64,000 nt of DNA from Cornus controversa (taxonomy: Eukaryota; Streptophyta; Magnoliopsida; Cornales; Cornaceae). Position 1 is the first letter of the stretch. Every line of letters begins with the position of its first letter. Of the stretch, positions 1 to 10,693 are shown in pieces. A program made the translations under genes and the position numbers. Below the pieces are notes generated by a model, which worked only from the letters and a program-made list of their open reading frames with translations, was not told the origin of the DNA and searched no databases. The DNA lies in contig CM048852.1 of assembly GCA_026545225.1 (NCBI GenBank), positions 58,845,146-58,909,145 of the forward strand, in the 5' to 3' direction.

Positions 1-79
1 CTAAAGATGTGATTGTATTGTCATTTGAATGCAACCCCATTAATAATTTTTTTAAGGAAACTCTCTTAAATGTATTCAG

Positions 80-2511
80 ATTTAACGGGAGTGCTGGGCA
101 GTCATTTGCTTGTTTTCTGACACCTGGAATGAACATTCGACTAGTAGGAGAAGCTAATGACTATGTGGGAAAGGTAATCCATATGTTGAATCTGTGAACT
201 GTTCTAGACTCAAAGAGTCATAGTTGTAACCTAGAACAAGCAAGTTGGTTCAACATGCTTTAAGTTGACCAGTTCAAGAAGTTGCCCTAATATTTCAATC
301 ATGTTTGGGTTATGTTGATTGATTTGACTCAAAAGTATACTGTTGTTGACATGACAGCAGTTTGATAATATAAAAAGGTCGAGAATCAGGTTGAATAGTA
401 CTGATTTATTTTCCATCACTTTTCAGCTATAATAATGCTAATTAAATATGACATCAAGTTATTATTAGTCAAATGTGAATTTGCAAACTTCTCAGTAAGA
501 GTAGAATTCTCTAGTGTTTTTGGTTTTCTACATCATTCTGTGACGTCTGACGTTGTCAATTAATTGTAAGGGTATGGCTGGAGGTGAATTGGTCGTAACT
601 ACTGCTGAGAATACTGGATTTTGCCCTGAGGATGCAGCTATAGTGGGGAATACCTGCTTATATGGGGCGACAGGTGGTCAAGTCTTTGTCAGAGGAAAAG
701 CCGGAGAGCGTTTTGCAGTGAGAAACTCACTTGCTCAAGCAGTAGTGGAAGGCACTGGAGACCATTGTTGTGAGTACATGACTGGCGGTTGTGTGGTTGT
801 GCTTGGAAAGTGAGTATTGTGCTCTTACATGCCCCAAGTAGTCAAGTGTGTTGAAGGAAATGGGTTAAGAGTTATTTGATTGCTTTGTGTTACTTTGACA
901 GAGTGGGTAGAAATGTAGCTGCTGGGATGACTGGAGGTTTGGCATACATTCTTGATGAGGATGATACTCTTATCCCCAAGGTTTGTGACAATAAGCTTTC
1001 CTGCCGTAAGATAGAGCCATTAATATTGTTGAACTTATTTTCACCAGCTAGTTTGATTACTTGCTTTGTTTGTTGGTAGTAGTTTTATTCCTCACAAATT
1101 TCTTTTTCAGTCTACACTCATACCTGGTAAAATTGACAGGTAAATAAGGAGATTGTGAAGATCCAAAGAGTGGTTGCCCCTGTGGGGCAGATGCAACTAA
1201 AAAGTTTAATTGAAGCCCATGTTGTAAGTATGCCAATTGAATTGAATGACCATGCACCCACACATGCATGCCTGCACGCACATACCTACACTTTTCTTTA
1301 TTTTCAAGTATTTCCTAGTCTATATTATCTATAATCAACTGGCTATTTTAAAAAAATTGTATAGAACTCTTATTTTTGTTTTTCTATTTTAAATCCATGA
1401 TTTACATGAAGCAATGCTTGTATATCAGTATGCTAAGAAACATGGACAAGGCACACAGACACAATACGACACGGATACGTCGACACATCAAACTCTAAAA
1501 AAGTAGGACACAAATATGGACACGTCGTGGACACAACTAATATAAATATAAATTTTCATTTATATATCTATAGTATAAGACAATTATAGAACATTGATTA
1601 ATTTATAATTTCTATACTAAAGTTACATAAGTTATGTTTTTTTTTCATTACATACTTTGACATGTGTTTAATGCCAAATTTTTTAAGGAAAATGAGGTTG
1701 GACAGTTTGATATATGTGCATAATGTTGTTTCTAAAATTGTCAATGGGATGTGTTGGTCAAGTGTCCGGAATTTGTTGACCAAGTGCTCGAAATAAGAAA
1801 AATTATTTTTAAATTATGGATATGACAATGAAATGTCAGAGACGTGTCCAAAAGTGTCCGTGAAGTGTCGGTGTCATACAATAGACACAACACTTCATAG
1901 AAGTGTCGGTGCTTCTTAGCTAATATGTATGCCTTTCTGCAATTATTTTAGCACATAATTATATCTCTTTTAAGATCATTCTATTTCGTTTGGTATTTCG
2001 TAGGGGATGGAATAAAGGATGCACAGATAACACAAAATCAAATTTTTTTTTTTGTTATTAAAACTAATCATTATTAGAACTGCTAAATGAGACTTTTGAA
2101 TGACTAAATATAGATACCAGGGTGTCTCCTAGGAATGACTGTTGCTCGCGTGATTTGGAATAGGGGAATAGTAATATGTCAGTTCCTCTGGCTTGCCAAC
2201 CTCATGATATCTTTCTAATTTTCAATTTTAATTTTCTGTGGCATCAGAATTAATCTATAACTATATTTTTTCACTATGGGAACATGTATTTTACTTATAT
2301 TCATTTCTCAGCCTTCGCACTCAACGCATCATGTATTTTGCTTTTCATGAAGGAAAAAACTGGAAGCAGCAAAGGCTCTGCTATTTTGAAGGAGTGGGAC
2401 AATTATCTGCCTCTCTTTTGGCAGCTGGTTCCGCCTAGTGAAGAAGACACCCCCGAGGCTTGTGCTGAGTTCGAGAAAGCCACGGGCCAGGTGACTGTAC
2501 GGTCTGCTTAG
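80..2511 (+). CDS. GLU1: Ferredoxin-dependent glutamate synthase (Fd-GOGAT), last five exons
   Basis: Fd-GOGAT makes two glutamates from glutamine and 2-oxoglutarate with electrons from ferredoxin, in plastids, as part of ammonium assimilation. The gene starts left of the window. Visible exons are 80-173, 571-809, 902-980, 1140-1223 and 2353-2511; all introns are GT-AG and the frame is kept across every junction (the 809/902 junction splits a Lys codon). The peptide is the glycine-rich C-terminal domain of glutamate synthases: [65 protein letters not shown] and [14 protein letters not shown]. It ends in EKTGSSK...[15 protein letters not shown]...TVRSA and a stop. NADH-GOGAT would continue into a beta-subunit-like domain; this protein stops, so Fd-GOGAT is preferred. 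The last intron (1224-2352, 1.1 kb) carries a TIR element. The symbol follows the Arabidopsis leaf gene; the paralogue cannot be told apart from this part. Confidence 0.96.
1433..1919. mobile_element. Non-autonomous TIR element in the last Fd-GOGAT intron
   Basis: The ends are inverted copies of each other: CTAAGAAACATGGACA on the left against CTAAGAAGCACCGACA read inward from the right. GACAC-rich subterminal stretches follow on both sides. It is 487 bp long with no coding capacity. The flanks (cagtatg and taatatg) may be an eroded target duplication, so the superfamily is not assigned. Confidence 0.6.
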
Positions 2512-3466
2512 GATAAAGGTAATACCACAATACCTTTGAGGCTGCTGATATAATCATGATGTTACTATACCACCAAGTACGTATCAAGCTAGAGAATGGA
2601 TTTCCTGTTAGAAATTGTTGCTAGACTAGGGAGATCAGATCGCGGGATGCTGAAAATCTTGATAATCAAAGCTTGTCATTGCTTGGAGTCTGTGACCCTG
2701 ATCTCCTCGTTGAAAAGCAATCGCCTTACCTCATTTCTACATCAGTTGTATAGTGATGTAGAAATTGTAAATTGTAGGAAGTAAGGAATCTTTAAGGACC
2801 TTGAGAGAGGTTCCGTGTTTTGTCATACTACATTTAGTCATGGCTTTCTATATTGCTGGTCAACTTCGAAAATTCTCAATCTTGCATTGGATTATTATCC
2901 CCCCATTGATACAAGTTTTGTACTATGTCCAAAGTGGTATTGTAATTTGGGTAAGAGTCATGCCCATTGATGCAGTGAAACACAAACAAAGCAACAGTTC
3001 ATGTGAATCTATTTTGTGGAGTCTCCAAGCCTACTGCAACCATATATATATATGTATAACACATTCAAGCTTGTTTCATCATCTATTAGGAAATTAGAGC
3101 AAGCCAGGTTGAGTAAATATCCAAATAGGACTGAAAATTTACTTTAAGCCTCCACCATATCATTCTATATAGGTCTGCCAGACTCGATCAGCAAAATATA
3201 TCTATTGAGGACATCAAAGAGAAGGTAGTTTGGATCTTTCATTCTCTTGACTCCATTGCTCATCTAAACTTGGACTGTAGCTAGACAGTTGGAGAAGATG
3301 ACTTCAGTTTTTGGCTGGATGATATACATAAGATCGAGGAAGGAAATTAATGTAAAGCAAAGATTGTTAGATGAAGTTATTTAATCCGGTCAAAAAGCTC
3401 GTGCACTGATTTGTTCACAGATTGAACAATTAAGCCAAATGCAAGCTAAACAACACCAAATTCACA
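2512..3466. other. 3' UTR and downstream spacer of Fd-GOGAT
   Basis: This stretch holds the 3' UTR of the glutamate synthase gene and the start of the spacer. I see no clear canonical polyadenylation hexamer and no further coding exon. The short open frames here lack plant coding features. It ends where the segment duplicated at 21493 begins. Confidence 0.5.
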
Positions 3467-3607
3467 TTTTCCTTTCTATTTATCCAAACGCACAAACTAC
3501 ACGCATCAAGTAAACGGATCGAGCTACCATTGGCATTATATACATCATACACATGTTAAGTCGTTAAACCTCGTCCTTGTGTACTGTAATCTAGCTATCT
3601 AGGGAAT

Positions 3608-3612
<5 letters not shown>

Positions 3613-3644
<32 letters not shown>
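3613..3644. repeat. (AT)n microsatellite
   Basis: A pure TA dinucleotide run. It creates false 'IYIYIY' open frames on both strands. The related run in copy B (near 21820) is interrupted. Confidence 0.9.
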
Positions 3645-3646
<2 letters not shown>

Positions 3647-4393
3647 CACCGCCATAGAGTTTTGTTGTTAATGAGATACAGATGTATCTGTGACCCATAG
3701 AAATTAGAACCCTCTCTAGAATTCTCTTGCTTTGGAAAAACAATACTAGCTGCACAACCGCAGAGCGAGTCTTCTTCATGTTGAAAATCACAAAGAAAAC
3801 ATGGATCAACCACACCTAGGCCCTAGCTATGTCCTTCCCCGTGCCCTCCAACTTCACACTTACTCGCACATTCCCAATATGAAGTTCCAACCACCTAGAC
3901 CCCTCACCTAATTCCTTTTAAAAAAGAAAGAAATATGTAATGACCCATATGTGATATGGAGTGTATCACAACTTCTCTTTTACACATGTATGTGTGTGTG
4001 TGTATATATATATAAATATGTATGTATGTATATATATATATATGATTTCTACACCAATGCATATGTATATCTAATTGTAAGAAAATTAATATCATTTATC
4101 AACAACCATGTACAAGTAACACGTACCCTTGGGAGAGCAGCAAAAACATTATGGAGTCTATACAGAGCAAAGCATATACAATACAAATACATCAATCTTT
4201 TAACTTCGTTACTTGTGAGGAAAAATGAAAATTAATATCATTAACCTTTTCCCTCTTAGTTTTATAAGTTGCCTTGTGTAGCTGAAAAAAATAAATATTA
4301 ATGAAATGAAAGTAACTAATAATATAATGAACAAACAAATTCGATACCAGCATATTTTTCCTAAACTCATGCCTCTCATAATTTTAAGAGTAT

Positions 4394-5391
4394 GGGTTAA
4401 GTGAATTGAACCCTCTTGAACTATTACCATATTGCAATAAATTCTTCTGAACAATAAATTAACTCCTGAACTATCACTAGATTGCAAGAAACCCCCACGA
4501 ACTATCGCCATATTACAAAAAATCCCTTAAACTACATATTGGCCCCATGAACTATCGCCAGATTGCAAGAAACCCCCTGAACTACAAATTGGCCCCTTGA
4601 ACTATCACCAAATTGCAAGAAACTCTCCTGAACTATAAGAAACACACACTTAAGAACAAATCGTCAACTAGCATTTAACGAAAAAAATAAATTACTTTTT
4701 TGTCCTTAGTTAATATGTATGATTGTTGGTGAAGTAGACTAAGACCCTGTTTGGTAGCACTTTCGATTTCAGATTTCAGTTTTCATTTCATTTTTTTGGA
4801 AGTCACAGCAGAAATCGCGTTTAGTAACGCAGTTTTTATTTATGAAAAAATTAAAGTGATGTCAAATTTTTGACAATCCTTAACCATAATTTGAAAACTT
4901 TATAACGAAGCTTTCAGTTTTAAATTTCATTTTTCAGTTCAAGTTTTCATTTATGATTTTTTTATAAAATATAATAAATAAAAAAATTTCTTGCTCAAAA
5001 ATATAACATAATACAATAAATTAAAATTTTATAAAAAAAAGAATAAAAAAATAGAAAATACAATAAATACAAAATTGGTGACTCAAAAAATATAAATATA
5101 ACAAAATAAAATGCAATAAAATAAAACATGTTGGTTATGTTGATTGTAGAGGTTGAGATATAAGACGTATTTATATATATAATGGGTTTACAGTCATAAG
5201 GATAATTTTGGCATTCTATATTTGGAGTGGGTCATGTGTGTCCACTAAGGTTAGATTTTGGACAATAATTTAATAATTTGGGATCTATTACAAAGAGAGA
5301 AGATAGTTCAAGAGGTTAAATGTTTAAATGATAGTTCATGAAAATTTTTTGAGAGAGAAAATAATTAAATGAAATTTAATGCACTTAACCC
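4394..5391. mobile_element. TIR element with GGGTTAAGTG ends, present only in copy A
   Basis: The left end GGGTTAAGTGAATTGAA and the right end read inward, GGGTTAAGTGCATTAAA, form terminal inverted repeats. Copy B continues across this point (near 22400) without the element, which marks an insertion of about 1 kb after the segmental duplication, or precise loss in B. It contains a diverged minisatellite at 4406-4640 and no transposase. Flanks TAAGAGTAT and TAATTGTAA could be a degraded 9-bp target duplication, which would suggest a Mutator-like origin; this is inference. Confidence 0.7.
4406..4640. repeat. Diverged minisatellite inside the 4394-5391 element
   Basis: Repeats of roughly 50-60 bp built on 'cctgaactatcrccagattg' and 'caagaaaccccctgaacta' occur about four times. 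The repeats have drifted by point changes and small indels. Such subterminal arrays are common in non-autonomous DNA transposons. Confidence 0.7.
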
Positions 5392-5738
5392 TAATTGTAA
5401 TGTCACTCTCTCTGTCTAAGTGAAAATGTTCTCACACTAGTGTTTTTTTTCTTCTAATATAACATAAAAAAAACAAACTTGTAGAATATTTTTCATCGTC
5501 AGTCAACCGAAAACTAGCTATAAACTAATTTAAAGTAAAAGTAAACATAGAAAAGGAAAATTGTATCGATCACATACATGATTTGGAGCGATGTATCTGA
5601 AGACAGAGAAACTGTACGTCTAGAGAGAGAAATTAAGTGCTTTGAATCTGTGACAGTTCCAAATTAAAGAGTGACACAACTTTTGGCATATGTGTCTTGA
5701 AGTAAAGTTCATATATATATATATATATATAATATATT

Positions 5739-5924
5739 TCATACCAAAGTGTCTGTGACATTGGGCTGCTGTGAAGGTGAAAAGGCTAATAGTATTAAGA
5801 CAACCATGATCACAACCGGAACGAGAAGAATCATCAATGGCGGCGGAGGAAGCGGCGGCAGAACTACCGGCAACACCAGAAGAGACACCGCCACGGCCAC
5901 CATAACCACCAGCGCTCTGATCAT
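5739..5924 (-). CDS. ARGOS/ORGAN SIZE RELATED-like gene, copy A (N-terminally decayed)
   Basis: From the internal Met at 5924 the frame gives 61 residues holding a whole OSR-type domain: a hydrophobic helix, the turn PPLPPPP, a second hydrophobic helix and LAFSPS. ARGOS, ARL and OSR proteins are small plant membrane proteins that promote organ growth and dampen ethylene signalling. Compared with copy B, the tandem start codons are changed (ATGATG to GTAGTG), a TGA follows, a second in-frame TAG replaces a Leu codon, and an (AT)n expansion has shifted the upstream frame. Only a start directly before the domain remains, about 22 residues later than in copy B. It may be a dying pseudogene or a short functional form; the intact core argues against long neutral decay. 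Confidence 0.7.
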   Translation of the reverse strand: MIRALVVMVAVAVSLLVLPVVLPPLPPPPLMILLVPVVIMVVLILLAFSPSQQPNVTDTLV

Positions 5925-5925
5925 A

Positions 5926-5948
5926 TATATATATATATATATATATAT
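5926..5948. repeat. (AT)n expansion at the copy A start region
   Basis: A TA run lies directly upstream of the only usable Met of the copy A ARGOS-like frame. In copy B the same place has just 'catatatgc'. The expansion shifts the older upstream frame relative to the domain. Confidence 0.85.
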
Positions 5949-6101
5949 GTAACTCCCTAACAAGTAGTACCGGCTTTCATAATACTAAGATTTCATTTTG
6001 TAGTCACTACGAAACTTGTACTTCATCATCATCATCAACTTCCAATAACAAATACTATTGTGTATATATATCATGGAAATATGGAATATATATTTGTAAA
6101 T

Positions 6102-6235
6102 GGTAGAGAGAGAAAAAGAGAGTAGGCTATCCCTCAGTACGTGTGTAGGACGAGCTAGGTGTTGGTAAATATATGGTAGAGAGAGAAAAAGAGGGTAGGC
6201 TCTTCCTGTGTGTGTAGGACGAGCTAGGTGTTGGT
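6102..6235. repeat. 73-bp tandem duplication upstream of ARGOS-like copy A
   Basis: Two tandem units start with 'ggtagagagagaaaaagag' at 6102 and 6175, and both run to 'cgagctaggtgttggt'. Copy B has a single unit near 23152. The block lies 180-310 bp upstream of the minus-strand frame, where a promoter or leader is expected, and is CT-rich on that strand. Confidence 0.8.
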
Positions 6236-7193
6236 GAGTGCGGTGGTGGTGGTGTTACGGGTACTATCACCATATTAATGCAGAGGGACGTTAAGGGTCC
6301 GGGTCTGCTTTGTTACCTGTTTTCGTCAAAACTGACGTCACTTCACCAACTCAAAACGTAACACAACAATATTTGGGTTCGATTCATCGTACCGAAGGGT
6401 ATTTTGATAATTTTAACACCTTTATAATTTAGTTTAATCAGTAATGCTACTAACACTTATAACGACGTCACACTTATCACAACTGTTTTGTTTTTATTTT
6501 CGCCACAAGATTAACTCCCACTATATATATATTTAAAGACTGATAAATTTATTTTTTGACCACTTAATTTGAAAAAGTTATTTTATTTTAATATTACAAT
6601 TAATAAGGAGAAAATATAATTCTTGTCAACAGATTGATTTAATTTAACTGACTAATGTTATTTAAGCGGAATTAATAATAAATTCACTAAATAACACGAA
6701 AGAAAACAACCCATACATATATTCATGTGTTGATTCGCGTGGCTAGTCAGTCTGATCTTTCATTTGAATAGAAATTTTCAATTTACTTAATAATTATCTA
6801 AATATATATTTGTTAACCTTGAAGTAAATTTCCCAAAAATAAAATAAAATGGAAGTCTTGTTTATCAAAAGAAAAAGATGGAGCAATGTTATGGATAATA
6901 GCAAATCTCCAACATCATCTATATAACAAGGTAGGATTTCATGATCGACTGGAAATCCATTTATCCAAAATTAGAACTTGAATATGCAAACTCCGCTTTA
7001 ATGAGTGAATTATGTGTGTGTATATATATTTTAATGAGTGAATGATGTGTGTGTATATATATATCTACACTAGTCAAAACAAATATTATGCAATATTAAT
7101 TAGTTCAAAGACTACTGACAATGGTTAGATGGTGGAAGATTCGAGTGTACATTGAAGACTAATAATATCATTTAAGAATTAGTTTTAATTAGT

Positions 7194-7369
7194 AATGATC
7201 TCTTGTTTATCGGTGATCAATAAAATTTTAACACACCAAACATAATAATCGTTGAATAAAATTTAAGTGTAAAAAAGAAGTAGTTATCAAAAAATATACC
7301 AATAATATTTAATGGTTATCATATAAAGTGCAGAAGAATTTCTTGCTCACCGATTACCAAAAAATCATT
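7194..7369. mobile_element. Palindromic MITE, copy A allele
   Basis: It is the same small element as 24385-24557 at the same place in the other segment, but more diverged. The ends AATGATCTCTTG and its inverse (...aaaatcatt) remain, as does 'atttcttgctcaccgat' near the right end. Because both copies have it at the same site, it was there before the segment duplicated. Confidence 0.7.
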
Positions 7370-7945
7370 TATGAAATTCTAATAGTACATATTTTAACCA
7401 TAAAAAAGATGTGAAAGTGAGAGATGATAGACGAATCTATAAAAAGATGACACTAAACAGATATATACCAAATTATATAATATATATATATATATAAATT
7501 AATATAATTAATCATGTGTTAACAGACCTAAGAACCCTGCACTTGGACAATCTTTCCGAAAAGTAAAATGGGGGTTTAACTATATTTAAATGGAATTATG
7601 ATTGTGACTCTCAGTTGCATATACCTCCTTATCCTCATCCAAAAAAAGAGGAGAGTTGAAAAAATCCATGACTTTTGATTTTGTCAAATTTCGATATATG
7701 GATTTCAACAGAACAATAATCGAAATATATTTTGAGTAGACTACATGAACGCTTTAGTCAAACTTACTTTATATTATCGGTTTAATTTCGAACAGCCAAA
7801 CACAGTCTTATAGTTAATTAATTCGTTATTTTATTTCTCAATAAAGAAAACTTTTCTAAATAAAGCTATCTAGTTTCACCTAAAGGGACAGCTTTGGTGG
7901 ATGCTAAATTCAAATCTGTCGCTAAAACATGTTTTTTTTGGCTGT

Positions 7946-7948
<3 letters not shown>

Positions 7949-7991
<43 letters not shown>

Positions 7992-8050
7992 GAAATGAGA
8001 GAAGCTTCCCAATTGTAAGTAGTTGGGAAACTTTGCTCAATTCAGTAAAC

Positions 8051-8099
<49 letters not shown>
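7949..8099. repeat. Two long (AT)n tracts flanking an inverted 65-bp segment
   Basis: (AT)n tracts at about 7949-7988 and 8054-8099 bracket unique sequence 7989-8053. That sequence is the reverse complement of its counterpart in copy B (25185-25312). AT tracts are self-complementary, so they are plausible breakpoints. Confidence 0.85.
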
Positions 8100-8100
<1 letters not shown>

Positions 8101-8579
8101 ATTTTTTTGTCTGATAGCATGGATGTACTATTATATATTATGGTTTGCTTGCTTTATCCCAAAAGTTAATCATCTCACAATCATAAACAGAGAATGAATT
8201 GTGTATGTGTTACACTACCATAACATAACATAACAAGACAAAAACAAAAAAAGTATTTGTGTAACATCAACTATTCATCATCAATTGAAGTGTGTCCAAA
8301 TTCAGATGTGCCTGCCGAATTAACTAAACTTAGCTAGTTGTGTACTTAATTGTGTGTATGTACACCAATTTTAACAGTTAATTAATCAGTCACAGGCCTT
8401 TCAAAATAATGCATGACGGCCCTCTCTTTCTGTCATTTCCTTTTTCTACGTTCTCTTCTCGGTCTAATGCTTGCTTCAACTTCTCGATCATATGAGATAG
8501 AGATTAATAATTGATTGCCAAAGATAATCAATTATCCATGCATGCATGATGCATCACCCAACAAAACTGAAGCCTTCCA

Positions 8580-8582
<3 letters not shown>

Positions 8583-8615
<33 letters not shown>
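8583..8615. repeat. (AT)n microsatellite
   Basis: A TA run near the end of copy A. The same position in copy B (26149-26188) also has a TA run of different length. Confidence 0.9.
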
Positions 8616-8618
<3 letters not shown>

Positions 8619-8899
8619 GTTCATGCATTTCATTATGCACTAGTACTCATCACATCACCACATCACATATATTCATTCACAATCACATCACATGGGGATA
8701 ACCAAAAGAAACAATAATATTGCAATTTCTTTTAAGCAAAAAATAAATACAAAAAAGTTAAAAGAAAAGGTAAATATTTATGATTACCTCGCCCTTCACC
8801 TTTCTATTTGTCCGCTGTGAATAGAATTTTTGTTAAAATTACTCAGCTACCCTTTGCTCTCATGATTTATCGTAATAATGTTGTTAAAATATTTACACA

Positions 8900-9102
8900 C
8901 AACTCTATATATTTACCCTTTGCTCTCAAGAATATACAAATTAAAATCAGCTAAATAAAAAAATAGGTCATAATTATATCCTAAGAATATACAAATTACA
9001 ATCAATTACAGTCAGCTAAATAAAGAAATAGATCATAATTATAACATAAGAATATTCTGATTGATTGACAAAATATTGCTAATAAATTATGGAGGTTTAA
9101 CA
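8900..9102 (-). repeat. Copia 3' LTR (left, start eroded)
   Basis: The sequence matches 20971-21181: 'acaaattacaatca', 'taaataaagaaatag', 'aatattctgattgattgac' and the terminal '...ttaaca' are shared. Its outer end is unclear because 8882-8895 belongs to the duplicated segment. Confidence 0.7.
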
Positions 9103-9508
9103 CTTTCCTGTAAATTCGACTGTCCGGGAAAGACAAGGTTGGATTGGAGGAGATGAAAGCGAGTCTTGTGAAGCCCTTTGGTGAAGATGTCTGCAAGCTG
9201 ATCGGTAGAGGGAATAAATTGGACACGATGTGTGCCAGTAAGTATGCGTTCCCATATGAAGTGATAATCCAGTTCAATGAGCATAGTACGAGCGTAGAAC
9301 ACCAAATTTGAAGCCATGTAGGTAGTGCTGAGATTATCACATAGTAAGGTGATGGGCATGGAGATGGAAAACTGTAATTCCTGAAGAAGATGAAACACCC
9401 ATGTGGATTCGGTAAAAACATGAGCAAGAGACCGGTATTCAGTTTAAGCACTGAAATGAGAGACAGTGGACTATTTCTTGGCAGTCCAGGAGATAATGCA
9501 GTTACGGA
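9103..9508 (-). pseudogene. Copia RNase H, C-terminal part
   Basis: On the minus strand the reading holds the Copia RNase H signatures SWTAKK, TEYRSLAHV, LLCDNLSTTYMASN, HIWE-like FIWERI and STDQLADIFTKGLHKTRFHLL. It contains in-frame stops at 'AKK*STV' and 'FSA*TEY', so it is dead. This region directly precedes the 3' LTR, as expected in Copia elements. Confidence 0.88.
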
Positions 9509-9516
9509 ATACAGAG

Positions 9517-10050
9517 GATCCTGTCTCTAATGAGATTAGATGGCTAACTCGAGGTCTTAATATCGTTCCAAAATGATTTAAGTCGTTTGTGATCAATGGG
9601 TTTAAGTTTCATGTTAAAGACCGTGATAATCAAAGGAATACCCAAAATAGTGGTGTTGTTTTAAAAGCACAAACATCTAGTTATGCAAGAACCACTAATC
9701 ATATTCTTATTGCAGGAAATGTTCATTACTTTGGTTTATTGACTGACAACATTGAGTTGGACTACAATGAGGAATGGAAGGTTGTATTGTTTAAGTGTGA
9801 TTGGTTCGATGTACTTTCAAAGGGTAGAGGGATAAATGAGGATGATTTTGGATTTACACTCGTGAATTTCTCACGTGTTTTGAGAACTGATGAACTGTTC
9901 ATTCTAGCATCTCAGGCTGAGCAGGTATTTTATGTTCAAGACCCGATTGATACAGAATGGCATGTTGTTATAGGGACAAAACCTCGCGATTTATGTGATA
10001 TGCCTGTGGATAATGTGGAGACTTATCGATTTGAACAACCATATATATAG
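9517..10050 (+). pseudogene. CACTA TNP2-type transposase, DUF4216 C-terminal fragment
   Basis: Reading from about 9517 gives DPVSNEIRWLTRG, a stop at 9574, then an open frame to 10050 with INGFKFHVKDRDNQRNTQNS, NVHYFGLLTDNIELDYN, VVLFKCDWFDV and ASQAEQVFYVQDP. These are hallmarks of the DUF4216 region at the C-terminus of plant TNP2-like CACTA transposases. The catalytic upstream domain is absent. The longest open part is 154 codons (9589-10050). Confidence 0.85.
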
Positions 10051-10693
10051 TGGTCAACAATTGAAAAGTAACTTTGATGCACCTGATGATAACATCAGTT
10101 GAGCTAGAGGTGATGTGCCTAGAACAATAGTCGATAGATCTTCATTAATAAACGAGAAAAATGAATATGATCTTGATGAACATGATACTTAGAATGACAA
10201 CATTTTTTTCATTGCAATAAGTTAAGTTTAGAGGTGAGGGATGCCACTATTATGGGTTAATTTGATTACATTTTTACATATCTCATAATATTTTATGCCT
10301 TAAATAAAATGAAATTGTGATAGTTTCTTGATGAAATAAATTTATACTTCTTTCTTGCATGTTTTTATTGTTCTCAAGTGTGTTACTTTTCTCTTTGCTT
10401 TTTTATTTTTGAAGACCTAATCTTTAGAGCTTACAGTTTAGCTTAACTGCCAGTTTGAAAAGACGTGGCAGCCACATAACCCTGAATTTCAGGTTCCTCT
10501 TATTGTTGAATGAGTTTTATTATTATCAATATATATATATATAAATTTGGGTTTTAATGAGGCAAATGTTAAAATTTGTAATAGGCTATTTATGTGAAAA
10601 TCGTTGTTTAATGGGCTTATGTTGAAATGTTTAGGTTCTTCTTATTCCTGAAATTATCTTATTCTTGAATGAATTGTTATTAGCTTTTTGTGC

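Larger units (their letters stand above)
3467..8895. repeat. Segmental duplication, copy A (about 5.4 kb, direct)
   Basis: Collinear similarity to 21493-26397 runs from the shared ttttcctttctatttatcc near the start to tgttaaaatattta at the end. Anchors on the way include the ARGOS-like gene, a GA-rich block upstream of it, a 'gggttcgattcatcgtacc' block, a shared MITE and 'aaaagtatttgtgtaacatc'. Differences are many: a 1-kb TIR element at 4394, a promoter-side tandem duplication at 6102, an inversion at 7989 and microsatellite length changes. The rest of the copy is AT-rich non-coding DNA. By eye the unique parts are roughly 85-90% identical. Confidence 0.88.

Noticed and set aside
3595-3815. 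Minus-strand frames with IYIYIY tails near 3600-3815
   Set aside because: The tail is a translated (AT)n run, and the remaining part shifts frame against copy B, so the frame is not conserved between the two copies.
5749-5952. Plus-strand Gly/Thr-rich frame overlapping the ARGOS-like gene (and 22818-23156 in copy B)
   Set aside because: It is the antisense shadow of the OSR domain; the minus-strand reading explains the conservation.
8882-8900. 'tgttaaaatattta' as the start of the left Copia LTR
   Set aside because: The same words occur at 26384-26397 in copy B, so they belong to the duplicated segment and not to the LTR.
9002-9451. 149-residue minus-strand frame over the Copia 3' LTR
   Set aside because: It runs through the LTR in the wrong frame; the RNase H motifs are in another frame of the same strand.
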